A DNA stretch of 16,731 bases from UBA11524 sp964547515 (GCA_964547515.1 CAZJOA010000056.1:1-16731), one strand, 5' to 3'. Positions 1 through 7,250 are shown, counted from the stretch's first letter. The notes: generated by a model not told the origin, from the sequence alone. Numbers and translations are program-made.

Positions 1-1286
1 GCCTGCACCAGCACGGCTTCCACCGTCTGGGGCTCGACATCGTTGTGATGCGCCAGGATGGCATGGATGACATCGTTGCTCTCGTGATACTTGCGGGCGA
101 GCTCGCCGCCCAGGGTGACATGGGTGCCCTCGGCCTCATGGTCGACGGCCTTGCCAATGTCGTGGAGCAGACCGGCGCGCTTGGCCAGCTGGACATCCGC
201 GCCGAGCTCGGCGGCCATCATGCCCGCCAGGTGGCTGACCTCGATGGAGTGCTTCAGCACATTCTGCCCGTAGGACGTGCGGTAGCGCAGGCGACCCAGC
301 AGCTTGACCAGCTCATGGTGGATGCCATGCTGATTCGTCTCGAAGACGGCGGATTCGCCGGCCTCGCGGATCTGGTTTTCGACTTCCTTGCGCGCCTTTT
401 CGACGGTCTCCTCGATGCGGGCGGGGTGGATGCGGCCATCGTTGATGAGCTTCTCCACGGCGATGCGGGCGATCTCGCGGCGAACGGGGTCAAAGGCGGA
501 CACGATGACGGCCTCGGGGGTGTCGTCGATGATGAGGTCGACGCCCGTGGCGGTCTCCAGCGCACGGATGTTGCGTCCCTCGCGGCCGATGATGCGGCCC
601 TTCATGTCGTCATTGGGCAGGGCGATGACGCTGACGGTGCTCTCCGCCACATGGTCGGCAGCGCACTTCTGGATGGCCAGCGCGATGATGTTGCGCGCCT
701 TCTTTTCGGCCTCCTCCTTGGCACGCGCCTCAATGTCGCGCACCTGGGCGGCGGCATCGTGGAAGGCTTCCTTCTGCACGCGCTCGATGATGATCTGCTT
801 GGCCTCGTCCTGGGTCATGGCGGCGATGCGTTCCAGCTCGGTGGTCTGCTTGGCGTGGTACGCCTCCGCCTCCTCCTGCAGCCGGTCGATCTCCTCGTTC
901 TTGCGATCCAGGCTGTCGCTGCGCTTCTTCAGGTCGCTCTCGCGGCTGTCCAGGCTGTCGCTGCGCTTGTCCAGGCTGGCCTCGCGCTGCAGCAGGCGAT
1001 TCTCGCTACGCTGCACCTCAGCGCGGCGGTCGCGCATTTCGCGGTCATTCTCGGCCTTTTCGGCGTCCATGGCCGCGCGTGCCTTCAGGATCTCTTCCTT
1101 CGCCTCCAGCACCTTTTCCTTCTTGTAGTCCTCTGCCTTGCGCACCGCGTCGTCATACAGCCGACGCGCCGTCTCTTCGCTGCGGTTGATCTTCTTTTCC
1201 ACCATGTCCTTGCGGTACATGTAGCCAAAGCCGATGCCGCCCGCGCAGAACGCAAGGATCAGCAGGATCCAGATGATTGGATGCAC
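1..1286 (-). CDS. rny: Ribonuclease Y, N-terminal 428 codons (3' end outside window)
   Basis: RNase Y is a membrane-anchored endoribonuclease that starts mRNA decay in Firmicutes. The reverse strand reads a GTG start at 1286, preceded by AGGAGGGG at 1294-1301. Residues 3-22 form one hydrophobic membrane segment. A long charged coiled coil of Lys/Glu/Arg repeats follows, to about residue 200. The KH RNA-binding signature GRIIGREGRNIR begins at residue 230, and the HD-domain metal motif HDIGK begins at H375-D376. The last visible residues, EPQTVEAVLVQA, match the usual RNase Y sequence some 90 residues before its end (family length about 520). The gene is therefore intact as far as seen and truncated only by the window edge. 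It is transcribed away from its neighbours, behind a long leader. Family and domain order are seen directly; the decay role is known for the family. Confidence 0.96.
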   Translation of the reverse strand, partial: MHPIIWILLILAFCAGGIGFGYMYRKDMVEKKINRSEETARRLYDDAVRKAEDYKKEKVLEAKEEILKARAAMDAEKAENDREMRDRRAEVQRSENRLLQREASLDKRSDSLDSRESDLKKRSDSLDRKNEEIDRLQEEAEAYHAKQTTELERIAAMTQDEAKQIIIERVQKEAFHDAAAQVRDIEARAKEEAEKKARNIIALAIQKCAADHVAESTVSVIALPNDDMKGRIIGREGRNIRALETATGVDLIIDDTPEAVIVSAFDPVRREIARIAVEKLINDGRIHPARIEETVEKARKEVENQIREAGESAVFETNQHGIHHELVKLLGRLRYRTSYGQNVLKHSIEVSHLAGMMAAELGADVQLAKRAGLLHDIGKAVDHEAEGTHVTLGGELARKYHESNDVIHAILAHHNDVEPQTVEAVLVQ

Positions 1287-1356
1287 TTGAATTCCCCTCC
1301 TTACATGTTTTTTTAATGTATTCAGTTGGAAAAGCGGTGAACCCGGCTAACGACAC

Positions 1357-1391
1357 AAAAACCGTCCGGAGAGGTGTCCCCCTCCGCACGG
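1357..1391 (-). terminator. Strong intrinsic terminator inside the rny leader
   Basis: On the minus strand, CCGT...ACGG forms an outer stem. After one G-G mismatch, an eight-pair inner stem (CGGAGGGG/CCTCTCCG, including one G-U) closes on a GACA tetraloop. Five T residues follow directly (1361-1357). It lies about 70 bases before the rny start codon and about 365 bases after the predicted transcription start. It would therefore stop most transcripts from the upstream promoter unless bypassed. Confidence 0.7.
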
Positions 1392-1758
1392 CTGTGTGGG
1401 CTGATCCGATATGACCGCGCGGCATACTGCGCCCCGGAGGATGAGTCCGCCGTGACATAATACGACCGTGGACGGGAATGAATACCAGCATTTCGTTGGC
1501 GGATAAGCAGAATGCGCCCTTGTGCGGGAGTGCATTCCAATGCGCCTCACAAAAACCACAGGCGGCGGACACAGCGTCCGCGCCAGGAGAGCCTCAGCGA
1601 CTCTTCATCATGCGCCTTTTGATGCGGCTGACTTCCCGCAAAACGGTATCAGCCGCCGAAAATCATACATGCAGCGGATCGCAGGATCGTGCATGGAACA
1701 GGTAAACATGGATTCTATCGAAAACAGCGCGGAAGGATGAACCTTCCCCAGCCGATCA
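1357..1758 (-). ncRNA. Candidate structured leader or small RNA upstream of rny
   Basis: A near-consensus promoter (1765-1793) and a strong terminator (1357-1391) bound about 400 bases with no convincing protein. Readable hairpins include GGAAGG/CCTTCC near the 5' end, GCGGAC/GTCCGC at 1565-1581 followed by a five-T run, and AATGC/GCATT around 1520-1545. The heptamer GGCGCAT occurs three times on this strand. I looked for the signatures of RNase P RNA, tmRNA, T-box leaders and SRP RNA and found none. It could be an independent small RNA or an attenuator of rny. The boundaries are inferred from the promoter and terminator. Confidence 0.35.
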
Positions 1759-1764
1759 TATCCT

Positions 1765-1793
1765 ATTGTACGTCAAAGCAAAACATCTGTCAA
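1765..1793 (-). promoter_or_regulatory. SigA-type promoter, TTGACA-17-TACAAT, reading towards rny
   Basis: On the minus strand the -35 TTGACA lies at 1793-1788 and the -10 TACAAT at 1770-1765, with an exact 17-base spacer. Transcription would start near 1758. No other good promoter was seen between here and the rny start. Confidence 0.72.
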
Positions 1794-1828
1794 GGGGGGC
1801 GCTGGCGGGAATTGTGAATCGGGGGAAC

Positions 1829-1859
1829 GAAAATCCCCCGCATGCGTCGCACACGGGGG
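1829..1859 (-). terminator. Intrinsic terminator after the cysteine-rich protein gene
   Basis: On the minus strand CCCCC-GTGTGC-GAC-GCATGC-GGGGG forms an eleven-pair stem (two G-U pairs) with a three-base loop. It is followed by ATTTTC. It lies 24 bases past the stop codon at 1883 and separates that gene from the rny promoter. The T run is short, so termination may be partial. Confidence 0.6.
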
Positions 1860-1882
1860 AGGAAGGGTCGCGAGGGGGACGA

Positions 1883-3019
1883 TCAGTCCGCCGTGGGCGC
1901 GGGAATGAGCAGATACACGCCCAGGGTGTCCGCCTGGAAGGTCAGGATGCCCTCGTCCAGGGTGAAGGTGGTAGGATACCAGGTCTCCAGGGTGGTCAGG
2001 GCGCTCTCATCCGCGCCGACATAGAAGAGGTTGAGCTTGCGTGCCTCCAGCTCCTCGGGGAGGATGTGCGCATAGTCGCCCTCGTCCACCTGATAGGGGA
2101 ACTCCTTCAGGTCGAGCTTGATCTCGCGCGGCGCGTCCAGCGCCTTGGCACTGCTCACGATGAGCAGATAGAGGGGCTCTCTGTCCAGATCGAGCTCGGT
2201 CTCCAGGGGAGCAGCGTCCACCAGCACCATCAGGCCGGACACGGACACAGACCAGAGCGTATCGGAATCCGCCACGGTCGCGGGAACGGCATCCGCCGCA
2301 GCCTCTTCCCCGGCGGACGGCGCTCCGTCACCCGTGCCCGTCCGGATGAGACGGTTGCACACGAAGCAGTAGCGGAAGGTCGTGCCGCCCACGGTGGTCG
2401 TGCGGAAGGCGCAGGGCTCGGTGACGCTGGCATTGCACCCCTCGGCGGAGCAGATGGACGTGTGGGTGTTATCCGGGTTGCTGACCCAGCTCTCGAAGGT
2501 GTGGCCGACCGGGTCGACCAGATCGCTGTAGCGGGTGTATCCGCAACGCCTGCACACATGCTCGGTGATGCCGGCGGTGGTGCAGCCCGGCGGGGTCACG
2601 ATCTCGCGGTAGTCATGCCCCAGGGACGAGTCATTCACCGTGCGGGTGTGGGTCGCGCCGCACTGCACATTGGTGCAGCGTCCTGTTTCCGTGCCGTTTT
2701 CGTTGCAGGTGGCATCGTTGTTGTAGGTATAGTTGGCGAAGGTATGGCTGCTTTGATCCGCCGATGCGCCGCACCAGGCGCATGTGCCGGAGCAGCTGTC
2801 CGGCACGAGGCCGGAATAGGCGCTGTTGGGGTTGTGGTTGCGGCTGGTGGTATGATCGCAGGCCTCACAGTACCAATGACACCACGAGCCCGTCCCCACA
2901 CAGGTGGTCGGCCCGCCGCACAGATCGCAGGGGTGGCTTTCCGCCCATGCCGTGCCGCACAGCAGCAGCAGCGCCGCCAGCAGCACCGTCAGCAGGGGCT
3001 GCTTTGTGCTCATCCTCAT
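1883..3019 (-). CDS. Secreted cysteine-rich protein with CxxC/GH repeats, unknown function
   Basis: A 378-residue protein. Residues 1-26 form a signal peptide (KQ, a run of Leu/Ala, then AWA/ES cleavage), so it is exported. Residues 30-225 hold about 20 cysteines, many in CxxC pairs (C31-C34, C51-C54, C80-C83, C156-C159, C218-C221). They include copies of a module of the type GH-x-aromatic...PxCTxxGxxxxxCxxCG (LGHDY...PPGCTTAGITEHVCRRCG, then VGHTF). This module recurs in secreted Clostridia proteins, and its CxxC pairs could bind zinc or form disulphides. After an Ala/Glu-rich linker (about 230-250) a cysteine-free, acidic beta-type domain ends the protein. The ATG at 3019 was chosen because AAAGGA lies 11 bases upstream; an earlier in-frame ATG at 3043 lacks a ribosome site. 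No enzyme motif was recognised. Confidence 0.8.
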   Translation of the reverse strand: MRMSTKQPLLTVLLAALLLLCGTAWAESHPCDLCGGPTTCVGTGSWCHWYCEACDHTTSRNHNPNSAYSGLVPDSCSGTCAWCGASADQSSHTFANYTYNNDATCNENGTETGRCTNVQCGATHTRTVNDSSLGHDYREIVTPPGCTTAGITEHVCRRCGYTRYSDLVDPVGHTFESWVSNPDNTHTSICSAEGCNASVTEPCAFRTTTVGGTTFRYCFVCNRLIRTGTGDGAPSAGEEAAADAVPATVADSDTLWSVSVSGLMVLVDAAPLETELDLDREPLYLLIVSSAKALDAPREIKLDLKEFPYQVDEGDYAHILPEELEARKLNLFYVGADESALTTLETWYPTTFTLDEGILTFQADTLGVYLLIPAPTAD

Positions 3020-3083
3020 CGGGAACACCGTCCTTTCATGCATACAAAACGAACATCATCATCCATTTCATGCGAACAAATCC

Positions 3084-3112
3084 ATTATAGCATATTCGCG
3101 GGCGGTTGACAA
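3084..3112 (-). promoter_or_regulatory. Promoter TTGTCA-17-TATAAT for the cysteine-rich protein gene
   Basis: On the minus strand the -35 TTGTCA lies at 3112-3107 and the -10 TATAAT at 3089-3084, with a 17-base spacer. Transcription would start near 3077, giving a leader of about 58 bases. It faces away from the kinase promoter 57 bases further on. Confidence 0.75.
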
Positions 3113-3168
3113 CCAATATTTTCTTCCCGAAAATTTCGCCGGGTCCGCCGGGATGCCCCGCAAACTAC

Positions 3169-3197
3169 TTGCTCAATTCACAAATCACTGATATAAT
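3169..3197 (+). promoter_or_regulatory. Promoter TTGCTC-17-TATAAT for the APH-type kinase
   Basis: The -35 TTGCTC (3169-3174) and -10 TATAAT (3192-3197) are spaced by 17 bases. A second TATAAT starts at 3200, an eight-base tandem copy that could serve as an alternative -10. Start of transcription is expected near 3204-3212, about 45-50 bases before the start codon. Confidence 0.72.
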
Positions 3198-3255
3198 GAT
3201 ATAATGGCTGCAAAGCCATAGAAGCTCCAAGCACAAGAAAGAGGCTGTTATCCGC

Positions 3256-4176
3256 ATGACCTATCATGACTATATATCAGACGCGACGCTGCAATACCTC
3301 ATGCAGCAGTACCCCGAGCACACGCCGGGCTGGCTGGAGACCTTCCAGGATGAGGTGAACCGGCTGGAGAAGCTGTGGTGCGTGACGGTGAAGGGCTATG
3401 AGCGTGCATCGCGCTTCGGGACGATCCTGTACGGGGAAAGCGAAATGTACGGGTCGGTGGCGATGAAGATCGTGCCGTGGTTCTCTCCGCGCTTGCAGGG
3501 CGAGGTATACTGCTATCGGCATCTGCCGTATCGGGAGATGTGTCCGCTGTATGCGGTGGATGACCAGCTGGGCGCGATGCTGCTGAAATACGTTCCGGCG
3601 GCGGATGCGTCCCCGGCGCGCAAGGAAGCGACCCTCGCGCGGCTTTACGATCAGCGCCGCCTGGCCACGGCGGAGGATGCAGCGCATGTCAGCCGATATG
3701 AGAATGTGCTGGCGGAGGTGTCCGCCAATGCGCTGAACGTGATCGCCCACACCGGCGACAAGGGCTATGCCCATCTGGCGCTGTCCATCGACCGCGCGAA
3801 GAAGGCCATGGCGGACTTCGCCGACAGCGAACGCTACCTCATCCATGGCGATGCGCATGCCTTCAACCTTCTGGAGGAGGGTGACGGCTGCCTGATGATC
3901 GACCCCCTGGGCTATGTTGCGCCCTTTGCGTTCGAATGGGCGCGTTATCTGGGCACGGCCATCAAGGAGACCGACATGGCGGCGGAGGACGTGCGCGAAT
4001 TGGCTCTGCGCCTCTCCGGCGGACACGCCCCCCTGGAGACCGTCCTCCATGCCTTCGCCATCGATACCACCCTGCGCGCCTGCAACACCTTCATCGAGGG
4101 GAACACCCATGAGGAGATCTGCTTCGCGGCGAACTGGGCCCACAGAGCGTGGGCGTATTGCGACGCGCTGCTCTAA
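3256..4176 (+). CDS. APH-fold small-molecule kinase (streptomycin 6-kinase/hydroxyurea-resistance-like)
   Basis: A 306-residue soluble kinase of the aminoglycoside phosphotransferase fold. Lys71 in VAMKIV is the likely ATP lysine, and Glu83 (GEV) its helix partner. HGDAHAFN at 197-204 is the catalytic loop (Asp199, Asn204). MIDP with Asp216 is the metal-binding DFG equivalent. The layout LLKYVP...HGDxHxxN...MIDPxGY best resembles the family named after APH(6) and hydroxyurea kinase (PF04655 type). Members phosphorylate hydroxyl groups of small molecules; the substrate here is not readable. AAGAGG lies about 11 bases before the ATG. The gene is followed at 181 bases by a CDP-alcohol phosphotransferase and a cytidylyltransferase. 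A role phosphorylating the alcohol that those enzymes use is therefore plausible and no less likely than antibiotic resistance. That pathway role is inference. Confidence 0.85.
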   Translation: MTYHDYISDATLQYLMQQYPEHTPGWLETFQDEVNRLEKLWCVTVKGYERASRFGTILYGESEMYGSVAMKIVPWFSPRLQGEVYCYRHLPYREMCPLYAVDDQLGAMLLKYVPAADASPARKEATLARLYDQRRLATAEDAAHVSRYENVLAEVSANALNVIAHTGDKGYAHLALSIDRAKKAMADFADSERYLIHGDAHAFNLLEEGDGCLMIDPLGYVAPFAFEWARYLGTAIKETDMAAEDVRELALRLSGGHAPLETVLHAFAIDTTLRACNTFIEGNTHEEICFAANWAHRAWAYCDALL

Positions 4177-4177
4177 G

Positions 4178-4316
4178 AAATTAGAAATTAGAAATTAGGA
4201 ATTAGGAATTGAGTTACTGAAGCGCACGGACAGCCGACGAACGGGAGAACAAGCCAGCGCTGCGATCGGCACAAGTAACCAAATTCATCATTCCTAATTC
4301 ATAATTCATAATTCCG
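4178..4316. repeat. AT-rich inverted-repeat element between kinase and fusion gene
   Basis: Tandem copies of a 7-8 base unit of the type GAAATTA/GGAATTA (4178-4212) are mirrored by TTCCTAATTC/ATAATTC units (about 4282-4315). These flank some 65 bases of GC-rich sequence. The arms are imperfect inverted repeats about 35 bases long, in sharp contrast to the surrounding base composition. It may be a miniature non-autonomous element or a transcript hairpin. No target-site duplication was clear. Confidence 0.5.
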
Positions 4317-4357
4317 ATAATGAAGTATCAACAACGTGGTTCATCGAGGTGTAAATC

Positions 4358-6487
4358 ATGTCTTTCAGCGATCGGGTCAAAGCGTTTTACGCTGACATGC
4401 GCCGGGATGTCCCGGCAAGCTACAAATCCATGGACACGGAGGAGCCCTTCGACAAGGTGTTCACCAAGCCCATGGGATACCTCTTCACCCGCCTGTTCAT
4501 CCACCTGAAATGGACGCCCAACATGGTCACCATCCTGTCGATGTTCATCGGCGTGGTGGGCGGCATCCTGTTTTATCCGGTGTCCTTCGGGTGGAATCTG
4601 GTGGGTGTGCTGCTGGTGATCCTGGCGAACATCCTGGATTCCACCGACGGACAGATGGCGCGCCTGACCGGGCAGAAGTCCGAGATCGGCCGCATTCTGG
4701 ACGGCATGAGCAGCACCCTGTGGTACATCGCCATGTACGTCGCCGTGTGCTGCCGCCTGCAGGATGACCCCATCCCCTTCCTGCATGGGCGCACCTGGGG
4801 CTGGATCATCTGGGCGATTGCCATTGTCTGCGGCCTGCTCGGCCATGCACAGCAGTGCACCCTGGCGGATCGCTATCGCAACATCCACCTGTTCTTCCTG
4901 CGCAACAAGCACGGCGATGAGCTGCATCGTTCGGAGGAGCTGACCCGCCGTCGTCTGGCGCTGCCCAAGGAGGGCGCGACCATCCAGAAGATCGAGCTCT
5001 TCATCGACGGCCTCTTCACCCTCTCTCAGGAGAAGCTCACCCCCATCTTCCAGAAGCTGCTCAGCGGCTATCTCGCCGCCGATGAGGACACCCGCGAGAG
5101 CATCCGACAGGATTACCTCACCGGGTCGCGCAAATACATCCAGCTGACCAATGTGCTGACCTTCAATGCCCGGGCGTATCTGTTCTTCCTGTGCATCCTG
5201 CTCAATCAGCCCCTGCTGTACTTCGTGCTGGAGTTCATCGGCTTCGGCGGGCTGAAGATCTACACCCAGCGCAGCTATGAGCATCTGTCCCAGGAGCTGC
5301 TGGAGAAGTACGCGCTGCCCGGACACGACGAGAAGAAGTCCCGGACGAGCCTGTGGAACAGGATCTTCTTCGCCGTGGGCGTCATCGGCGTGATCGTCAT
5401 GCTCATCAACACCGATTTCTCCCAGATCGACTGGTCGGGCACGGTGTTCCGGCTGATGCCCCTGTGGCTGCCGTCGCTATTGTGCCTGTGGGGCGTGGCG
5501 TATGTGCTGCATTCCCTCGGGTATGGCATCATCATGGGCTGGCGGGGCAAGGGCATTCCCTTCGGACAGCTGCTGCGGGTGACGATCTCCGGCTTCGCGC
5601 TCAACCATGTGACCCCCGTGGGACTGGTGGGCGGCGAATTCTACCGCATCATGGAGATGAAGCCCCGCCTCGGCACGGAGAAGGCCGTCGCCGCCACGCT
5701 GACCTTCACCGTCATGAACACCTTCTCCCATGTGATGTTCTGGTTCACCGGTGCAGTGATGTACTTCTTCTCCGCATGCCCCGGATCGTGGGTCGTGACG
5801 GCCGCGATGGTGCTGATGCTTGTGGCCTGCGGTGCGGGCATCGTGCTCTTCTTCCGCTATTGCAAGCACGGCCTGGTGGTCTCCCTCATGCGTCTGCTGT
5901 CGAAGCTCCCCGTTGTGGGCGCGAAGATCGCTGCCCTGGCCGAGCGCAAGGCCGATCAGTTCGAGGAGATCGACCGTGACATGGAGGCCTTCTACTGCCG
6001 CCATTGGGATTTCTGGACCACCACCGTGGTGGAATACACCGCCCGCATGCTGGAGGCGGCGGAGTTCTGGCTCATCTTCCTCGCCCTGGGGCTGGATGTG
6101 CCCTTCATCTACTGTGTGGTGGCGCTGTCCTGTGCGTCCCTGGTGGGCAACCTCTTCGCCTTCATCCCCATGCAGATCGGCACGCGCGAGATGGGTCTGT
6201 CCCTGGCGCTGAGCTGGGTCGGCCTGTCCTCCTCCCTCAGCCTGACCGCCTCCATCATGTCCCGCATTCGCGAGATCATCTACACCGCCGCCGGTACGCT
6301 GATGATGCTCGTCCATGACGGCAGTCTCCCCAAGGCCGGCTCGAACGATGTCCATGCCGCCCTCGCCAAGGAGGACGAGTACGTCCCCGTGGCGGACTGG
6401 GAGCCCCCGGCCGATGCGTCAGCCGAATCCACCGAATCCGCCGAATCCACCGAATCAGCCGAATCCACCGGGGAGGTATCGCTCTGA
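4358..6487 (+). CDS. Fusion of CDP-alcohol phosphotransferase and MprF/AglD-like flippase domain
   Basis: A 709-residue membrane protein. The first part (about 35-310) is a CDP-alcohol phosphotransferase, a family that moves a phospho-alcohol between CMP and a lipid. Its signature is D94-STD97-G98-QM-A101-R102-x8-G111-x3-D115. The family's last Asp, expected at 119, is Ser. The second part (about 325-650) is a multi-span domain of the lysylphosphatidylglycerol-synthase membrane type, with VTPVGLVGGEFYR (418-430) and MQIGTRE (605-611). In MprF this domain flips modified lipid outwards. The tail ends in Ser/Glu/Thr repeats. GAGGTG lies 6 bases before the ATG. The stop overlaps the next start (TGATG), so it is co-translated with the cytidylyltransferase. 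The inferred job is making and exporting a lipid with an unusual headgroup; the lost Asp makes catalysis uncertain. Confidence 0.9.
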   Translation: MSFSDRVKAFYADMRRDVPASYKSMDTEEPFDKVFTKPMGYLFTRLFIHLKWTPNMVTILSMFIGVVGGILFYPVSFGWNLVGVLLVILANILDSTDGQMARLTGQKSEIGRILDGMSSTLWYIAMYVAVCCRLQDDPIPFLHGRTWGWIIWAIAIVCGLLGHAQQCTLADRYRNIHLFFLRNKHGDELHRSEELTRRRLALPKEGATIQKIELFIDGLFTLSQEKLTPIFQKLLSGYLAADEDTRESIRQDYLTGSRKYIQLTNVLTFNARAYLFFLCILLNQPLLYFVLEFIGFGGLKIYTQRSYEHLSQELLEKYALPGHDEKKSRTSLWNRIFFAVGVIGVIVMLINTDFSQIDWSGTVFRLMPLWLPSLLCLWGVAYVLHSLGYGIIMGWRGKGIPFGQLLRVTISGFALNHVTPVGLVGGEFYRIMEMKPRLGTEKAVAATLTFTVMNTFSHVMFWFTGAVMYFFSACPGSWVVTAAMVLMLVACGAGIVLFFRYCKHGLVVSLMRLLSKLPVVGAKIAALAERKADQFEEIDRDMEAFYCRHWDFWTTTVVEYTARMLEAAEFWLIFLALGLDVPFIYCVVALSCASLVGNLFAFIPMQIGTREMGLSLALSWVGLSSSLSLTASIMSRIREIIYTAAGTLMMLVHDGSLPKAGSNDVHAALAKEDEYVPVADWEPPADASAESTESAESTESAESTGEVSL
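6421..6469 (+). repeat. Tandem 9/18-base repeat coding the Ser-Glu-Thr tail
   Basis: About five copies of GAATCCACC/GAATCCGCC-type nonamers (18-base unit) code alternating ESTESAES residues at the C-terminal end of the fusion protein. Copies differ at third positions and one is GAATCAGCC. The repeat is likely to vary in length between strains. Confidence 0.7.
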
Positions 6488-7134
6488 TGAACGCTGCCCT
6501 GATCCTCTCCGGCGGCGTGGGCGCACGCTATGGTGCCGCCGTCCCCAAGCAGTACACCCGCATTCGCCGCAGGATGGTGATCGAATACGTCCTGGACGCG
6601 GCGAAGGCGGCGAAGTCCGTCGACGTGGTGATGGTCGCCGGGGCGGACTGTCCCCAGCTGCGCGCGCTGCAAAGGAAATACGGCTTCCGCACCGCGCCGG
6701 GCGGGAGCGTCCGCAATGAGACGCTGCTGAACGGGCTGACGGCACTGCGGACATTGGGCTGCGAGCGCGTGGTCATCCTGGATGCGGTGCGGCCGCTGGT
6801 GACGGGGGCGCTCATCGACGAGTATCTGCGGCTGCTGGCGGACGGCTGGGATGCCGTATCGACCGTGCAGGCCATCACGGACAGCCTGGGCTGTCTGGAC
6901 TGTCACGAGGTGGATCGCAGCCGGTACTACCTCATGCAATCGCCCGAGGGGTATGACCTGCCCAAGCTGCTGACCTGTTTTGACCCGCATTCCCCGCTGA
7001 CGGAGGTGGCGCACCAGCTGCCCGCGGACAGTCGCATCCACCTCTACCGCAACTTCCCGGAGAACCCCAAGCTCACCTACCCGTGGGAGCGGGAGGCCAT
7101 CGCCGCCGCGCTGAAAATGCGGGAGGCTGACTGA
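6487..7134 (+). CDS. IspD/TarI-family cytidylyltransferase
   Basis: A 215-residue nucleotidyltransferase of the family that joins CTP to a phospho-alcohol (2-C-methylerythritol 4-phosphate, ribitol 5-phosphate or inositol phosphate) to give a CDP-alcohol. The nucleotide loop is SGGVGARYG...PKQ (8-22). Others are PGGSVRNETLLNGL (71-84), the metal motif DAVRP (99-103, usually DAARP) and QSPEGY (151-156, usually QTPQxF), with NPKLT (193-197) near the end. These changes and its partner argue against a plain housekeeping IspD. The ATG overlaps the stop of the fusion gene by one base, with GGGAGG 10 bases upstream. The CDP-alcohol product is the expected donor for the phosphotransferase before it. 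The exact alcohol cannot be told. A true ispD remains a less likely alternative. Confidence 0.85.
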   Translation: MNAALILSGGVGARYGAAVPKQYTRIRRRMVIEYVLDAAKAAKSVDVVMVAGADCPQLRALQRKYGFRTAPGGSVRNETLLNGLTALRTLGCERVVILDAVRPLVTGALIDEYLRLLADGWDAVSTVQAITDSLGCLDCHEVDRSRYYLMQSPEGYDLPKLLTCFDPHSPLTEVAHQLPADSRIHLYRNFPENPKLTYPWEREAIAAALKMREAD

Positions 7135-7146
7135 ATTGCATCAAAT

Positions 7147-7182
7147 GAGCCGGAGCGCACAAAGGCGTTCCGGCTCGCTTTG
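7147..7182 (+). terminator. Hairpin terminator after the cytidylyltransferase
   Basis: GAGCCGGAGCGC and GCGTTCCGGCTC form a twelve-pair stem (one G-U) with loop ACAAAG, 12 bases after the stop codon. The T run after it is weak (GCTTTG), so some read-through towards the Fic gene is possible. Confidence 0.6.
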
Positions 7183-7250
7183 TCGGCGAACGTTGATGCA
7201 GTCCGGCTTTTTTTCACCGATGTGCTGCAGCAAGGGCATTCACCCGATGG

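Noticed and set aside
45..1316. 423-codon open frame on the plus strand
   Set aside because: Antisense shadow of RNase Y, whose KH and HD motifs are on the minus strand; no ribosome site or family features.
1153..1572. 139-codon minus-strand open frame in the rny leader
   Set aside because: Runs into rny in another frame, has low-complexity composition and no ribosome site. Other small frames on both strands at 1322-1740 were rejected likewise.
1357..1758. RNase P RNA, tmRNA or T-box identity for the rny leader
   Set aside because: Their conserved core sequences were looked for and are absent.
1766..3109. 447-codon plus-strand open frame
   Set aside because: Antisense to the signal-peptide-bearing cysteine-rich protein; Gly/Ala/Arg/His-rich composition typical of a shadow in GC-rich DNA.
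4292..4321. GATAAT as -10 of a separate promoter for the fusion gene
   Set aside because: No acceptable -35 at 16-18 bases; the resemblance comes from the AT-rich repeat.
4328..5326. 332-codon minus-strand open frame
   Set aside because: Antisense to the CDP-alcohol phosphotransferase fusion, Gln/His/Asp-rich without recognisable motifs.
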